Source: Geobacter sp.
GTDB lineage: Bacteria; Desulfobacterota; Desulfuromonadia; Geobacterales; Geobacteraceae
Direction of reading: 5' to 3'
Assembly (NCBI GenBank): GCA_003857395.1
Contig: RPRC01000318.1
Coordinates: 1 to 5,246 of the forward strand
Length of the DNA stretch: 5,246 nucleotides
In this document: positions 1-5,212 of the stretch, one piece after another
Numbering within the stretch: the first letter of the stretch is position 1
Layout of the letters: the number at the start of each line of letters is the position of its first letter
Position numbers and translations under genes: made by a program
Notes under the pieces: model-generated
Databases searched by the model: none
The model's input: the letters and a program-made list of their open reading frames with translations, nothing else
Told to the model about the DNA's origin: nothing

Positions 1-194
1 TACGTTCCGGTGTAAACATTTATACGATTCTGACGACAAGCTTCGGCATGACAGCAAAGAAGGGATAGCGTCTGATTCCCGCGATCAAGAGAATAAATGG
101 AATCAGCGACACCTCCGAGCTTCAGATCGGTCAAATCATCTTTCTTCCTCTTACCAGGAAGAAAGTCGATGTTCCTCAAAAAACCGCCCCTGCC

Positions 195-230
195 CCTGCT
201 CCTGCTCCTGTACCTGCTCCTGCTCCTGTA
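195..230 (+). repeat. Two perfect 18-bp tandem repeats encoding PAPAPV linker units
   Basis: Bases 195-212 and 213-230 are identical and each encodes Pro-Ala-Pro-Ala-Pro-Val in the LysM frame. Partial units flank them (Pro-Ala before, Pro-Ala-Pro-Ala-Ala after). Pro/Ala linkers commonly act as extended spacers between a wall-binding domain and a functional domain. The perfect DNA identity suggests recent slippage or duplication, so linker length may vary between strains. Confidence 0.85.
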
Positions 231-293
231 CCTGCCCCAGCAGCCGCAACGGAAAGCCCCGCTCTGGAGACTTCTCCTGCCCCTTCTCCAACC

Positions 294-1310
294 GTGGACG
301 AAGGGATGTTGCGGCGGGCCAAAGAATTCTGGGCGCGGCTCTTTCCCGAGAGGAAGTCGGTAGAACTGACGCCAGAGACGGCAGAGGCCGGTTTGGAAAG
401 CTACCCAGTTCTGGCAGGGATAAACGGCAAGGAAATCCGTATCGTGCCTCCTGGAATAGCGCCCATTTTCGGGAACCTGTCAGGGGTCGAAGTGGAGAAA
501 TCGGAAACGGTTGTTGCTGATCCCGCCAATGAGAGGGGTTTTGTGAAAGAGCTTCTCCAGGCAGCCGGGTTTGCTACAACTGACGAGGGAACTCCCCTGG
601 AATTCGGAACCGAACCGAAACTTACGCTGAAGGTGGACTTTACCGCGGCACGACGTACACCGGGAGTGGAGATCCGCAAAACAATCCTGGTGCTATTGGA
701 GAAGAATGGCTGTCTGGTACTCCCGGAAAGTTTTGTCTCCTATCTGGCGGCCAAGAATTTTCGCTTGGTTGCGTGGTGTGACGTGTCAGAAAAACCATCG
801 GCAACTGCAGCTGTCCAGGTAATTTCCCTGCCACCCGGCAAGCCTGAGGTACTAGCGGACGCTGTTCTCGATGCCCTTTCCCTGAAAACGAGTAAGGACC
901 ATCCCATCGAGATCGTGGTTGGCCAGACCGGGGCAGCCTCTCTGAGTGTTACCGTTGACCGTTATTTCGAAGGAGGAGGAAAACGCTACTTTCTCGATTT
1001 TGGCAATGCAGCCCCGAATCGGGCTACTCTCTTCCGCCTCCTTGAACTGGCGGGCTACCAGAGGATAGCAGTTGGAAGTGCTGATGATTTCCGGACAGTG
1101 GCTGCCAAAATTTCCACGGCAGTGAATATTCCGGCGGAATATCGGAAGCGGCAGTTTTCTTCAATTCCTGATGGACGATATACTCTTGAAATAGCTGGCA
1201 TTCTCTTCTCACAACCGGGCAGTGGCGGGGGAAAAATCTTTCTGACCGGTATTCCCCTGGAAGCACCTTTTTTCGATTTGCTGAAAGCCGTTCCATGGAG
1301 TACACAATAA
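294..1310 (+). CDS. Uninterrupted C-terminal body of the LysM protein (338 aa if the GTG at 294 is used)
   Basis: This is the longest uninterrupted part of the LysM reading frame and is what a gene caller would likely report. The GTG at 294 (or the ATG at 306) has no Shine-Dalgarno sequence: the bases before it encode the Pro/Ala-rich linker of the longer protein. Independent initiation here is therefore doubtful. The product has no transmembrane segment and no catalytic motif that I recognise. Counting from GTG 294, three stretches share a pattern of a hydrophobic strand followed by a helix rich in Phe/Leu-Leu-Ala-Gly: roughly residues 72-93, 231-254 and 315-333. This suggests a repeated alpha/beta unit. 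The composition looks genuinely coding, so the frame was under selection until recently or still is. The function is unknown, probably envelope-associated given the LysM domain upstream. Confidence 0.55.
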   Translation: MDEGMLRRAKEFWARLFPERKSVELTPETAEAGLESYPVLAGINGKEIRIVPPGIAPIFGNLSGVEVEKSETVVADPANERGFVKELLQAAGFATTDEGTPLEFGTEPKLTLKVDFTAARRTPGVEIRKTILVLLEKNGCLVLPESFVSYLAAKNFRLVAWCDVSEKPSATAAVQVISLPPGKPEVLADAVLDALSLKTSKDHPIEIVVGQTGAASLSVTVDRYFEGGGKRYFLDFGNAAPNRATLFRLLELAGYQRIAVGSADDFRTVAAKISTAVNIPAEYRKRQFSSIPDGRYTLEIAGILFSQPGSGGGKIFLTGIPLEAPFFDLLKAVPWSTQ

Positions 1311-1424
1311 AGAATGGTTTGCGGTTTGATGAGTAATCTTCACGAAGATCTTTCGTTGTGAGGCCATTCGAGTTTTATCAGGCAGCTGAACAGTGTTTAT
1401 CCCACATAGATAAGGAGTTAGGGC
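1311..1424 (+). other. Intergenic gap before dapF, with a short palindrome and the dapF ribosome binding site
   Basis: This 114-bp gap contains the palindrome ATCTTC-AC-GAAGAT at 1336-1349 (6-bp arms, 2-nt spacer). It has no T-run after it, so it is not a convincing terminator; it could be an operator, but nothing else supports that. AAGGAG at 1412-1417 is a good Shine-Dalgarno sequence, 7 nt before the dapF ATG. I found no clear sigma-70 promoter, so I cannot say whether dapF starts its own transcript. Confidence 0.5.
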
Positions 1425-2261
1425 ATGAAATTCACCAAGATGCAGGGCGCAGGCAATGATTATGTGTATATGAATTGTTTTGAGGAAACAGTGGAAAACC
1501 CTGCTGATCTGGCGCGAAAGGTCTCCAACCGCAACTTTGGCATTGGCTCCGATGGTCTTATCCTCATCATGCCGTCGACCGTTGCTGACGTGCGGATGCG
1601 CATGTTCAACTCCGACGGGTCGGAATCAGAGATGTGCGGAAACGGAATACGCTGTGTCGCGAAATATGCCTATGACCATGGTATTGTCGCTGCGAAGGAG
1701 ATTTCAGCTGAAACCGGTGCCGGGATTCTGACTCTGCAACTCTTCACGAATGCCGACAACAAGGTTGACAGGGTGCGGGTCAATATGGGAGAGCCCCGCC
1801 TGATTCGTTCGGAGATTCCCATGGTTGGTGATGGTTCGCACAGGGTTGTCGATGAGCCGCTCAATATCCTCCATTCAACCTTCAGGATTACCTGTGTCTC
1901 GATGGGCAATCCGCACTGTGTCATCTTCGTTGACGATCTAGAACATTTTCCCCTTGAGAAGTATGGTCCGCTGATTGAAAATCATGAGCTGTTTCCTCGG
2001 CGTACCAACGTGGAATTCGTTCAGGTTATTTCCCGGACCGAGGTGCGTCAGCGAACCTGGGAACGGGGCGCGGGCGAAACCCTTGCCTGCGGGACCGGGG
2101 CAAGTGCGGTGACCGTGGCCTGCGTGCTGAATGGACTGACCGACAGGCGGATCGTCAACCATCTTTCCGGCGGCGACCTGGAAATGGAATGGCCGGAAAA
2201 CGGTCCGGTATATATGACCGGGCCGGCGGTAGAGGTGTTCAGAGGGGAAATCTCGCTGTAG
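1425..2261 (+). CDS. dapF: Diaminopimelate epimerase
   Basis: DapF converts LL-2,6-diaminopimelate to the meso form in the cytoplasm. This is the last step before lysine decarboxylation and supplies meso-DAP for peptidoglycan in Gram-negative bacteria. The 278-residue product has the usual family length (about 270-285). It shows the N-terminal GAGNDY (residues 8-13), NSDGSESEMCGNGIRC with catalytic Cys71, NPHC (162-165), and the substrate-binding WERGAGET (212-219) followed by ACGTGA with the second catalytic Cys222. Both active-site cysteines are present, so this is a PLP-independent two-thiol racemase of the classical type. The ATG start has a strong AAGGAG 7 nt upstream. nfo follows 38 bp downstream, so the two are probably co-transcribed, although their functions are unrelated. 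No anomaly is seen in the protein. Confidence 0.98.
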   Translation: MKFTKMQGAGNDYVYMNCFEETVENPADLARKVSNRNFGIGSDGLILIMPSTVADVRMRMFNSDGSESEMCGNGIRCVAKYAYDHGIVAAKEISAETGAGILTLQLFTNADNKVDRVRVNMGEPRLIRSEIPMVGDGSHRVVDEPLNILHSTFRITCVSMGNPHCVIFVDDLEHFPLEKYGPLIENHELFPRRTNVEFVQVISRTEVRQRTWERGAGETLACGTGASAVTVACVLNGLTDRRIVNHLSGGDLEMEWPENGPVYMTGPAVEVFRGEISL

Positions 2262-2268
2262 AGATTTC
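2247..2268 (+). repeat. Perfect 8-bp inverted repeat spanning the dapF stop codon
   Basis: GAAATCTC at 2247-2254 and GAGATTTC at 2261-2268 are perfect reverse complements around a 6-nt loop that contains most of the dapF TAG stop. No T-run follows, so it does not look like a Rho-independent terminator. A direct doublet GGATTCGGATTC lies just after it (2271-2282). It may be an intercistronic hairpin affecting mRNA stability or dapF/nfo expression ratio; this is inference. Confidence 0.6.
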
Positions 2269-2299
2269 ACGGATTCGGATTCAGGAAAGGAATACTTTT

Positions 2300-3151
2300 A
2301 TGGACTATCTCGGAGCCCACATGTCAATCGCCGGAGGGCTCTCCAAGGCCATCGACCGAGGCAGTGCGGCCGGTTGTGCCGTGATTCAGATATTTACCCA
2401 GAACTCAAATCAGTGGCGCGGCAAAGCGGTAAGTGACTCGGAGGTTTCCTTGTTTCGGGAAAAACGGGAAGCGGCCGGCCTCTATGACATCGTTTCCCAT
2501 GACATCTATCTGATCAACCTGGCGGCTGCTCCGGGAGAGGTGCGGGAGAAGAGCCTGGCCGGTTTTCTGGAGGAGATGGAGCGCTGTGCCCGCCTTGGTA
2601 TCGACAAGATCGTCATGCACCCCGGTTCTCATGTGGGAGAAGGAGAAGAAACGGGAATCAGTCGGATCGTCGAGGCTTTCGACTATCTCCTGGAGGAAGG
2701 GAAAGACTTTACCGGCAAGGTTCTTCTGGAGACCACGGCCGGACAGGGGACCAATATCGGCCATCGTTTCGAGCATCTTCGGGAAATTCGCGACCGCTCC
2801 GCATCTCCCGAACGGTTTGCCATTTGCTTTGACACCTGTCATACTTTTGCGGCCGGGTATGATTTTACCAGCGAAGAGGGATATCGACGGGTATTTGATG
2901 AATTCGACCGGATTCTTGGCTTGGAAAATCTGCTGGTTTTTCACTTCAACGATTCCAAAAAAGGTCTGAATAGCCGTGTTGATCGACATGAACATATCGG
3001 CCAGGGAGCCCTGGGCCTTTCCGGATTCCGCTTTCTCATGAACGATGAAAGGTTTGCCTGTGTTCCGAAGATCCTGGAAACACCGAAAGGGGACAATGAC
3101 GAGATGGATGCCATTAACCTGAAGACACTGCGGGATTTGGTAAGGAGGTAG
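2300..3151 (+). CDS. nfo: Endonuclease IV (AP endonuclease)
   Basis: Endonuclease IV cleaves DNA 5' to abasic sites and removes 3' blocking groups in base excision repair. The 283-residue product matches the family's usual length (about 280). All nine expected metal ligands of the trinuclear zinc centre are visible: His67, His107, Glu144 (in LLETTAGQG), Asp178 and His181 (FDTCH), His215 (FHFNDSK), Asp228 and His230 (DRHEHIGQG), and Glu260 (ILETPK). The N-terminus GAHMSIAGG is also typical. The frame is open further upstream (to about 2189), but that part overlaps dapF. The ATG at 2300 has AAGGA at 2287-2291, 8 nt away, and gives the family-standard start. The macrodomain gene follows after 3 bp. 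No missing residues or frameshifts are seen. Confidence 0.98.
   Translation: MDYLGAHMSIAGGLSKAIDRGSAAGCAVIQIFTQNSNQWRGKAVSDSEVSLFREKREAAGLYDIVSHDIYLINLAAAPGEVREKSLAGFLEEMERCARLGIDKIVMHPGSHVGEGEETGISRIVEAFDYLLEEGKDFTGKVLLETTAGQGTNIGHRFEHLREIRDRSASPERFAICFDTCHTFAAGYDFTSEEGYRRVFDEFDRILGLENLLVFHFNDSKKGLNSRVDRHEHIGQGALGLSGFRFLMNDERFACVPKILETPKGDNDEMDAINLKTLRDLVRR
3142..3148 (+). promoter_or_regulatory. Ribosome binding site of the macrodomain gene, inside the nfo end
   Basis: AAGGAGG lies in the last codons of nfo, directly before its TAG, and 6 nt before the GTG at 3155. This supports the GTG as the true start despite the weaker initiation codon. It also implies translational coupling between nfo and the macrodomain gene. 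Confidence 0.85.
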
Positions 3152-3154
3152 GCC

Positions 3155-3673
3155 GTGAAAGAAAAGATTGAGATCATCCAGGGAGACATAACCAGGCTGG
3201 CAGTGGACGCCATTGTCAATGCCGCGAACAACTCGCTCCTGGGCGGTGGCGGGGTGGACGGTGCCATCCACCGGGCGGCCGGACCGAAACTTGTGGCAGA
3301 GTGTGCAACCCTCATGGGCTGCCGGACCGGAGATGCAAAGATTACCGCAGGGTACAGACTTCCCGCGAAACACGTAATTCATACGGTCGGCCCAGTCTGG
3401 CATGGCGGCGCCAAGGGTGAGCCAGATCTGTTGCGGAGTGCCTACCGCCGTTGCTTCCAGGTAGCCGACGAAAACGGCTTGAAATCAATCGCTTTCCCGG
3501 CCATCAGTGCCGGAGTGTATGGCTATCCCATGGCCCAGGCCTGCGAGATTGCCCTGCAAGAGGCAAAGGCAGCTCTGGAAAGCTATTCAGAGTTGGAGAG
3601 AGTCGTCTTTGTCCCCTTCAATGAGCAGGCCTTGCGGATCTACCAGGAGACCTTCAAGAGGATATTTCCATAA
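3155..3673 (+). CDS. MacroD/YmdB-type macrodomain protein (ADP-ribose hydrolase / O-acetyl-ADP-ribose deacetylase)
   Basis: Macrodomains of this class bind ADP-ribose, and many hydrolyse O-acetyl-ADP-ribose (a sirtuin product) or mono-ADP-ribose ester links. The 172-residue protein is a single stand-alone domain, close in length and sequence to E. coli YmdB. Visible motifs are QGDIT (9-13) for adenine contact, [23 protein letters not shown] from residue 21 with Asn25 and Asp35 at the expected catalytic positions, [10 protein letters not shown] (56-65), HTVGPVW (76-82), and the phosphate loop ISAGVYGYP (117-125). The GTG start is supported by AAGGAGG 6 nt upstream. It sits 3 bp after nfo and is probably translated from the same mRNA. 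That neighbour hints at handling ADP-ribosylated DNA or repair intermediates, but this is inference. No DarT-like toxin is visible in the window. Confidence 0.96.
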   Translation: MKEKIEIIQGDITRLAVDAIVNAANNSLLGGGGVDGAIHRAAGPKLVAECATLMGCRTGDAKITAGYRLPAKHVIHTVGPVWHGGAKGEPDLLRSAYRRCFQVADENGLKSIAFPAISAGVYGYPMAQACEIALQEAKAALESYSELERVVFVPFNEQALRIYQETFKRIFP

Positions 3674-3674
3674 T

Positions 3675-3703
3675 GGGGAGGGGGCCGTTCTGGCCCCCCT
3701 CTC
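3675..3703. terminator. GC-rich hairpin between convergent genes, possible shared terminator
   Basis: GGGGGCC at 3680-3686 pairs with GGCCCCC at 3692-3698 around a 5-nt loop, and flanking G/A and T/C bases extend the stem with one bulge. It lies 1 bp after the macrodomain stop and 4 bp after the minus-strand gene's stop, as expected for a bidirectional terminator. Neither strand has a T-run after it, so it may be inefficient or may work mainly as a 3'-end stabiliser. Confidence 0.6.
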
Positions 3704-3707
3704 ATGC

Positions 3708-4037
3708 CTATCGATAGTAACCGTTATGATTCAAGCGCCAGATATCCCGGTTGGCAACATTCAAACGGTGGTGCAATCTCAGCCGTTCCCGGGATGTCAA
3801 ATGGCCGTCGGCCTTCATCCGTGCTTCCATAAATCGGATGCGAGTCTGTTCTCTTTCCAGCGTCCGGGTTTCCCACGGGGTGAGTCGTCCGCTTGCAACT
3901 CCTTGTTCAATCCTTCTTTCCTGTCGCAATTCCCTTCTGTCGACCCGTGGATCGCAGGTAGATCCGGCGCTGGCGATCCCGGCACCCATTACCAGTAAAA
4001 CACCTGCCAAAATTCCAAAAACGAGACTTTTTTTCAT
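3708..4037 (-). CDS. Small exported helical protein with repeated LT..E motifs, function unknown
   Basis: I chose the ATG at 4037 because GGAGG at 4045-4049 lies 7 nt upstream. An ATG two codons earlier (4043) is only 1 nt from that site, and the frame extends further without a better start. The 109-residue product begins MKKSLVFGIL, then a hydrophobic core and ASA before Gly25, a classic Sec signal peptide cleaved after about residue 24. The mature part is about 85 residues, highly charged, and predicted helical. It holds two similar units: GVASGRLTPWE (46-56) followed by a helix, and KADGHLTSRE (75-84) followed by a helix. The second resembles part of an EF-hand loop but lacks most of its acidic ligands. 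There is one cysteine (Cys28) and no lipobox. Small periplasmic proteins of this style occur in related bacteria, but I know no assigned function. It is convergent with the macrodomain gene. Confidence 0.8.
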   Translation of the reverse strand: MKKSLVFGILAGVLLVMGAGIASAGSTCDPRVDRRELRQERRIEQGVASGRLTPWETRTLEREQTRIRFMEARMKADGHLTSRERLRLHHRLNVANRDIWRLNHNGYYR

Positions 4038-4043
4038 TTCCAT

Positions 4044-4359
4044 ACCTCCAGTTGATTTCATGGGAAGCTTCCTGCTGAGCGCTCTGTTGATTGAGTTCTT
4101 CCTTTCAACGCGTGAATTAGCTTCGGGTTGACAAAATTCAGAATACCGGGGTGATTGTTTTGCCTGGAGTCCTGCTACCCGGGTATGTATCTGCATACGA
4201 AAAAGGTTTCTGAGAGGGGAGCTATGGAATATGGCACAGGGGTAAGACTCAATTGTGAGGATTGAAGAGGGAAGAGCTGGTACTAAAAATTGAAGGCGGC
4301 CATTGGCCGCCTTCAGTGGTTTTACTCTACGTGTTTCTCTAGCAGTTTTCTACTGTCTG
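4044..4359. other. Intergenic region between the two minus-strand genes, no convincing gene
   Basis: About 316 bp lie upstream of the exported-protein gene and downstream of the slyD-like gene. Besides the slyD terminator it contains a perfect palindrome TACCCGGGTA (4176-4185) and, 1-2 bases overlapping it, a small hairpin with arms GTATG (4183-4187) and CATAC (4194-4198). A TTGACA on the plus strand at 4128-4133 has no matching -10 box. On the minus strand I could not find a promoter with both boxes for the exported-protein gene. A 13-codon frame, ATG at 4224 to TGA at 4265 with GAGGGG just upstream, is too short to support. Confidence 0.5.
4291..4315 (-). terminator. Rho-independent terminator of the slyD-like gene
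   Basis: TGAAGGCGGCC (4291-4301) and GGCCGCCTTCA (4305-4315) form a perfect 11-bp stem with a 3-nt loop. On the minus strand it is followed directly by ATTTTT (4285-4290), giving a canonical stem plus U-tract 45 nt after the slyD-like stop. On the plus strand only a weak GTGGTTTT follows, so the minus orientation is favoured. Confidence 0.92.
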
Positions 4360-4860
4360 CTAGACTATCTCCACCAGTTCGATTTCAAAGGTGACGTCTT
4401 CACCAGCCAGAGGGTGGTTGGCGTCGAAATTGATTTCGTCGTCGCTCACCTCGACTACCAGGACTGCAAGTTCTTCATCTTCCTCATTAACCAGCACGAT
4501 TTCGTCACCGACTTCAGGCTTCAGGTCTTCGGGGAGATCGCTGCGAGGAATGGAAAAAACCCGCTCTTCGTCGTACTCACCAAAGGCATCTTCAGCCGGG
4601 ATGATGACCTTTTTCTTTTCGCCCGTTGACATGCCAACCAGCGCCTCTTCGATGGCGGGGAGGAATTCGCCCTTGCCAATGACCAGCTCCCGAGGGCCGT
4701 GTTCACTGCCGCAGCCGCAGTCATCGGATTCACAACCCTCGGATTCACAACTTTCGGATTCACAGTCTTCGCTTTCGTACGTGGAATCGAAAATCGTTCC
4801 GTCTTCAAGCAGCCCCGTATAATTGATTCTTACCTTGTCGCCGTTTTTTGCCTGTGCCAT
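4360..4860 (-). CDS. slyD: SlyD-like FKBP-type peptidyl-prolyl cis-trans isomerase with a Cys-rich loop insertion
   Basis: SlyD-type FKBPs catalyse prolyl isomerisation and act as cytoplasmic chaperones; E. coli SlyD also binds nickel. The 166-residue product has the FKBP start GDKVRINYTGLLEDGTIFDS (Tyr14, Phe24-Asp25), GEFLPAIEEALVGMSTGEKK (64-83) and DAFGEYDEE (91-99). An IF (insert-in-flap) chaperone domain follows at about 97-142, and then the SlyD signature NHPLAG (148-153) and VTFEIELVEI. There is no His-rich metal-binding C-terminal tail. Instead, about 25-30 extra residues after FDST hold Cys33, 38, 43, 48 and 50 among Glu, Asp and Ser, where SlyD has only a short loop. This could bind metal, which is inference. 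The start has AAAGG at about 4869-4873, 6-8 nt upstream. It appears monocistronic, with its own terminator and a candidate promoter. The family call is firm; the symbol is by similarity. Confidence 0.94.
   Translation of the reverse strand: MAQAKNGDKVRINYTGLLEDGTIFDSTYESEDCESESCESEGCESDDCGCGSEHGPRELVIGKGEFLPAIEEALVGMSTGEKKKVIIPAEDAFGEYDEERVFSIPRSDLPEDLKPEVGDEIVLVNEEDEELAVLVVEVSDDEINFDANHPLAGEDVTFEIELVEIV
4726..4770 (-). repeat. Three 15-bp tandem repeats encoding the Cys-Glu-Ser units of the FKBP loop
   Basis: On the plus strand 4726-4740, 4741-4755 and 4756-4770 each begin GGATTCACA and differ by only a few bases over 15 bp. On the coding (minus) strand each encodes a Glu/Asp-Ser-Cys type pentapeptide, giving cysteines every five residues (38, 43 and neighbours). 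A degenerate further unit lies at 4711-4725. The in-frame 15-bp period means that slippage would add or remove a Cys unit without a frameshift. Confidence 0.85.
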
Positions 4861-4924
4861 GCCTGTACCTTTCTATTCCTTCTTCAGCGTAATGTGACGG
4901 TCTTTGGATACCGTTAGTGTACAT

Positions 4925-4954
4925 AGGGTACGGTCGAATGGGTGTATCAGTCAA
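4925..4954 (-). promoter_or_regulatory. Candidate sigma-70 promoter for the slyD-like gene
   Basis: Read on the minus strand, TTGACT (4954-4949) is a 5/6 match to the -35 box, and TACCCT (4930-4925) follows after 18 bp. The -10 keeps the three most conserved positions (TA...T) but is otherwise weak. It would give a leader of roughly 55-60 nt before the ATG at 4860. Position and orientation fit, but sequence quality is only moderate. Confidence 0.35.
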
Positions 4955-5008
4955 TCAAAATCGTAAGCCGGATGTGTAAGCGCCGTGTTCGCCTGTTCGC
5001 AGGATGGA

Positions 5009-5209
5009 ATGTCGATCGAGACGTCAAGGATTCCCCTCTCGTGGCAGAATATCCTCCGTCCAAAGGTCAGTTGTGGCTGGCAGGAGGTGTCCTTGGTGTC
5101 GGGTGAGAATCCGAGATGCGCCCTCCTGACCAACCGTGTTGACTCACGGGAAAAGGTAACCGAAGGAAGAGAAAAAAAGCATCAAGGGTTTGGTAACCTG
5201 ACGAGGTGA
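5009..5209 (+). CDS. Possible short hypothetical protein (66 aa), uncertain
   Basis: This frame is open from 4967 to the TGA at 5207-5209. The ATG at 5009 has a modest AGGA 4 nt upstream; a GTG at 4985 has no ribosome binding site. The translation is soluble, contains two Trp and two Cys (Cys22, Cys37), and ends in a basic, charged tail. I recognise no family. In its favour, about two thirds of third codon positions are G or C, like the neighbours, and its stop lies 3 bp before a well-supported ATG at 5213, an operon-like spacing. Against it, the opposite strand is also open here (4951-5181) with similar third-base composition, and the stretch has strong inverted repeats that could mark an RNA leader. 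Another possible start is TTG 5093 or GTG 5096 in the same frame, after a perfect AGGAGGTG at 5082-5089. Confidence 0.35.
   Translation: MSIETSRIPLSWQNILRPKVSCGWQEVSLVSGENPRCALLTNRVDSREKVTEGREKKHQGFGNLTR
5065..5149 (+). other. Possible structured leader RNA with competing stems
   Basis: Several inverted repeats cluster here. CAGGAGG (5081-5087) pairs perfectly with CCTCCTG (5122-5128) and encloses a smaller hairpin, TCGG (5099-5102) with CCGA (5111-5114). GGTCAG (5065-5070) pairs with CTGACC (5126-5131). The first and last of these share bases 5126-5128, so they exclude each other. CCGTG (5134-5138) and CACGG (5145-5149) form a further hairpin with a 6-nt loop. I could not match this to a known riboswitch class. 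Confidence 0.35.
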
Positions 5210-5212
5210 AAG

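Larger units (their letters stand above)
1..1310 (+). pseudogene. LysM-domain protein gene, 5'-truncated by the window and interrupted by an in-frame TAG
   Basis: Read from base 3, one frame stays open to the TAA at 1308-1310 except for a TAG at 66-68. The residues on both sides of the TAG form one LysM peptidoglycan-binding domain. Before it are RSGVNIYTIL and FGMT, typical of the first LysM strand and helix. After it are IPAIKRINGI and LQIGQIIFLP, typical of the second helix and last strand. A Pro/Ala/Val linker (about 183-290) and a body of about 330 residues follow. LysM proteins bind peptidoglycan glycan chains in the periplasm or envelope; the body is not a family I recognise. GAG to TAG is a single change, and a Glu fits there. 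No ATG, GTG or TTG follows the TAG before 294. The break may be a true nonsense mutation or a sequencing error. The frame itself is well supported; loss of function is less certain. Confidence 0.7.

Noticed and set aside
97..363. 88-residue frame with a Leu-rich stretch resembling a membrane segment
   Set aside because: It is the shifted reading of the Pro/Ala linker repeat; the LysM frame explains the same bases better.
2405..3403. 332-residue minus-strand open frame across nfo and the macrodomain gene
   Set aside because: It lies wholly opposite two genes with complete family motifs; no ribosome binding site or recognisable protein. It is an antisense shadow.
3155..3673. DarT/DarG toxin-antitoxin system
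   Set aside because: Only a stand-alone MacroD-type domain is present; there is no DarT-like ADP-ribosyltransferase in the window.
4044..4196. N-terminal extension of the exported protein to 162 residues
   Set aside because: It would bury the signal peptide behind 53 polar residues and ignore the GGAGG 7 nt before the ATG at 4037.
4224..4265. 13-codon leader peptide frame with GAGGGG upstream
   Set aside because: It is too short, has no regulatory codon run, and no plus-strand gene follows for it to regulate.
4303..4822. Plus-strand frames opposite the slyD-like gene
   Set aside because: Low-complexity Ser-rich or hydrophobic translations caused by the acidic codons of the FKBP on the other strand; the terminator also supports the minus strand.
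5095..5131. Resemblance to a cobalamin riboswitch core (GGTGAGAATCC)
   Set aside because: Only the small hairpin matches; the conserved CCCGCNACTGT block and the B12 box are absent.
4951..5181. Minus-strand frame of up to 77 codons (TTG start at 5133) opposite the possible 66-residue protein
   Set aside because: It has no ribosome binding site and no recognised family, and lies against the direction of the gene at 5213. I could not exclude it fully, as its base composition is coding-like.
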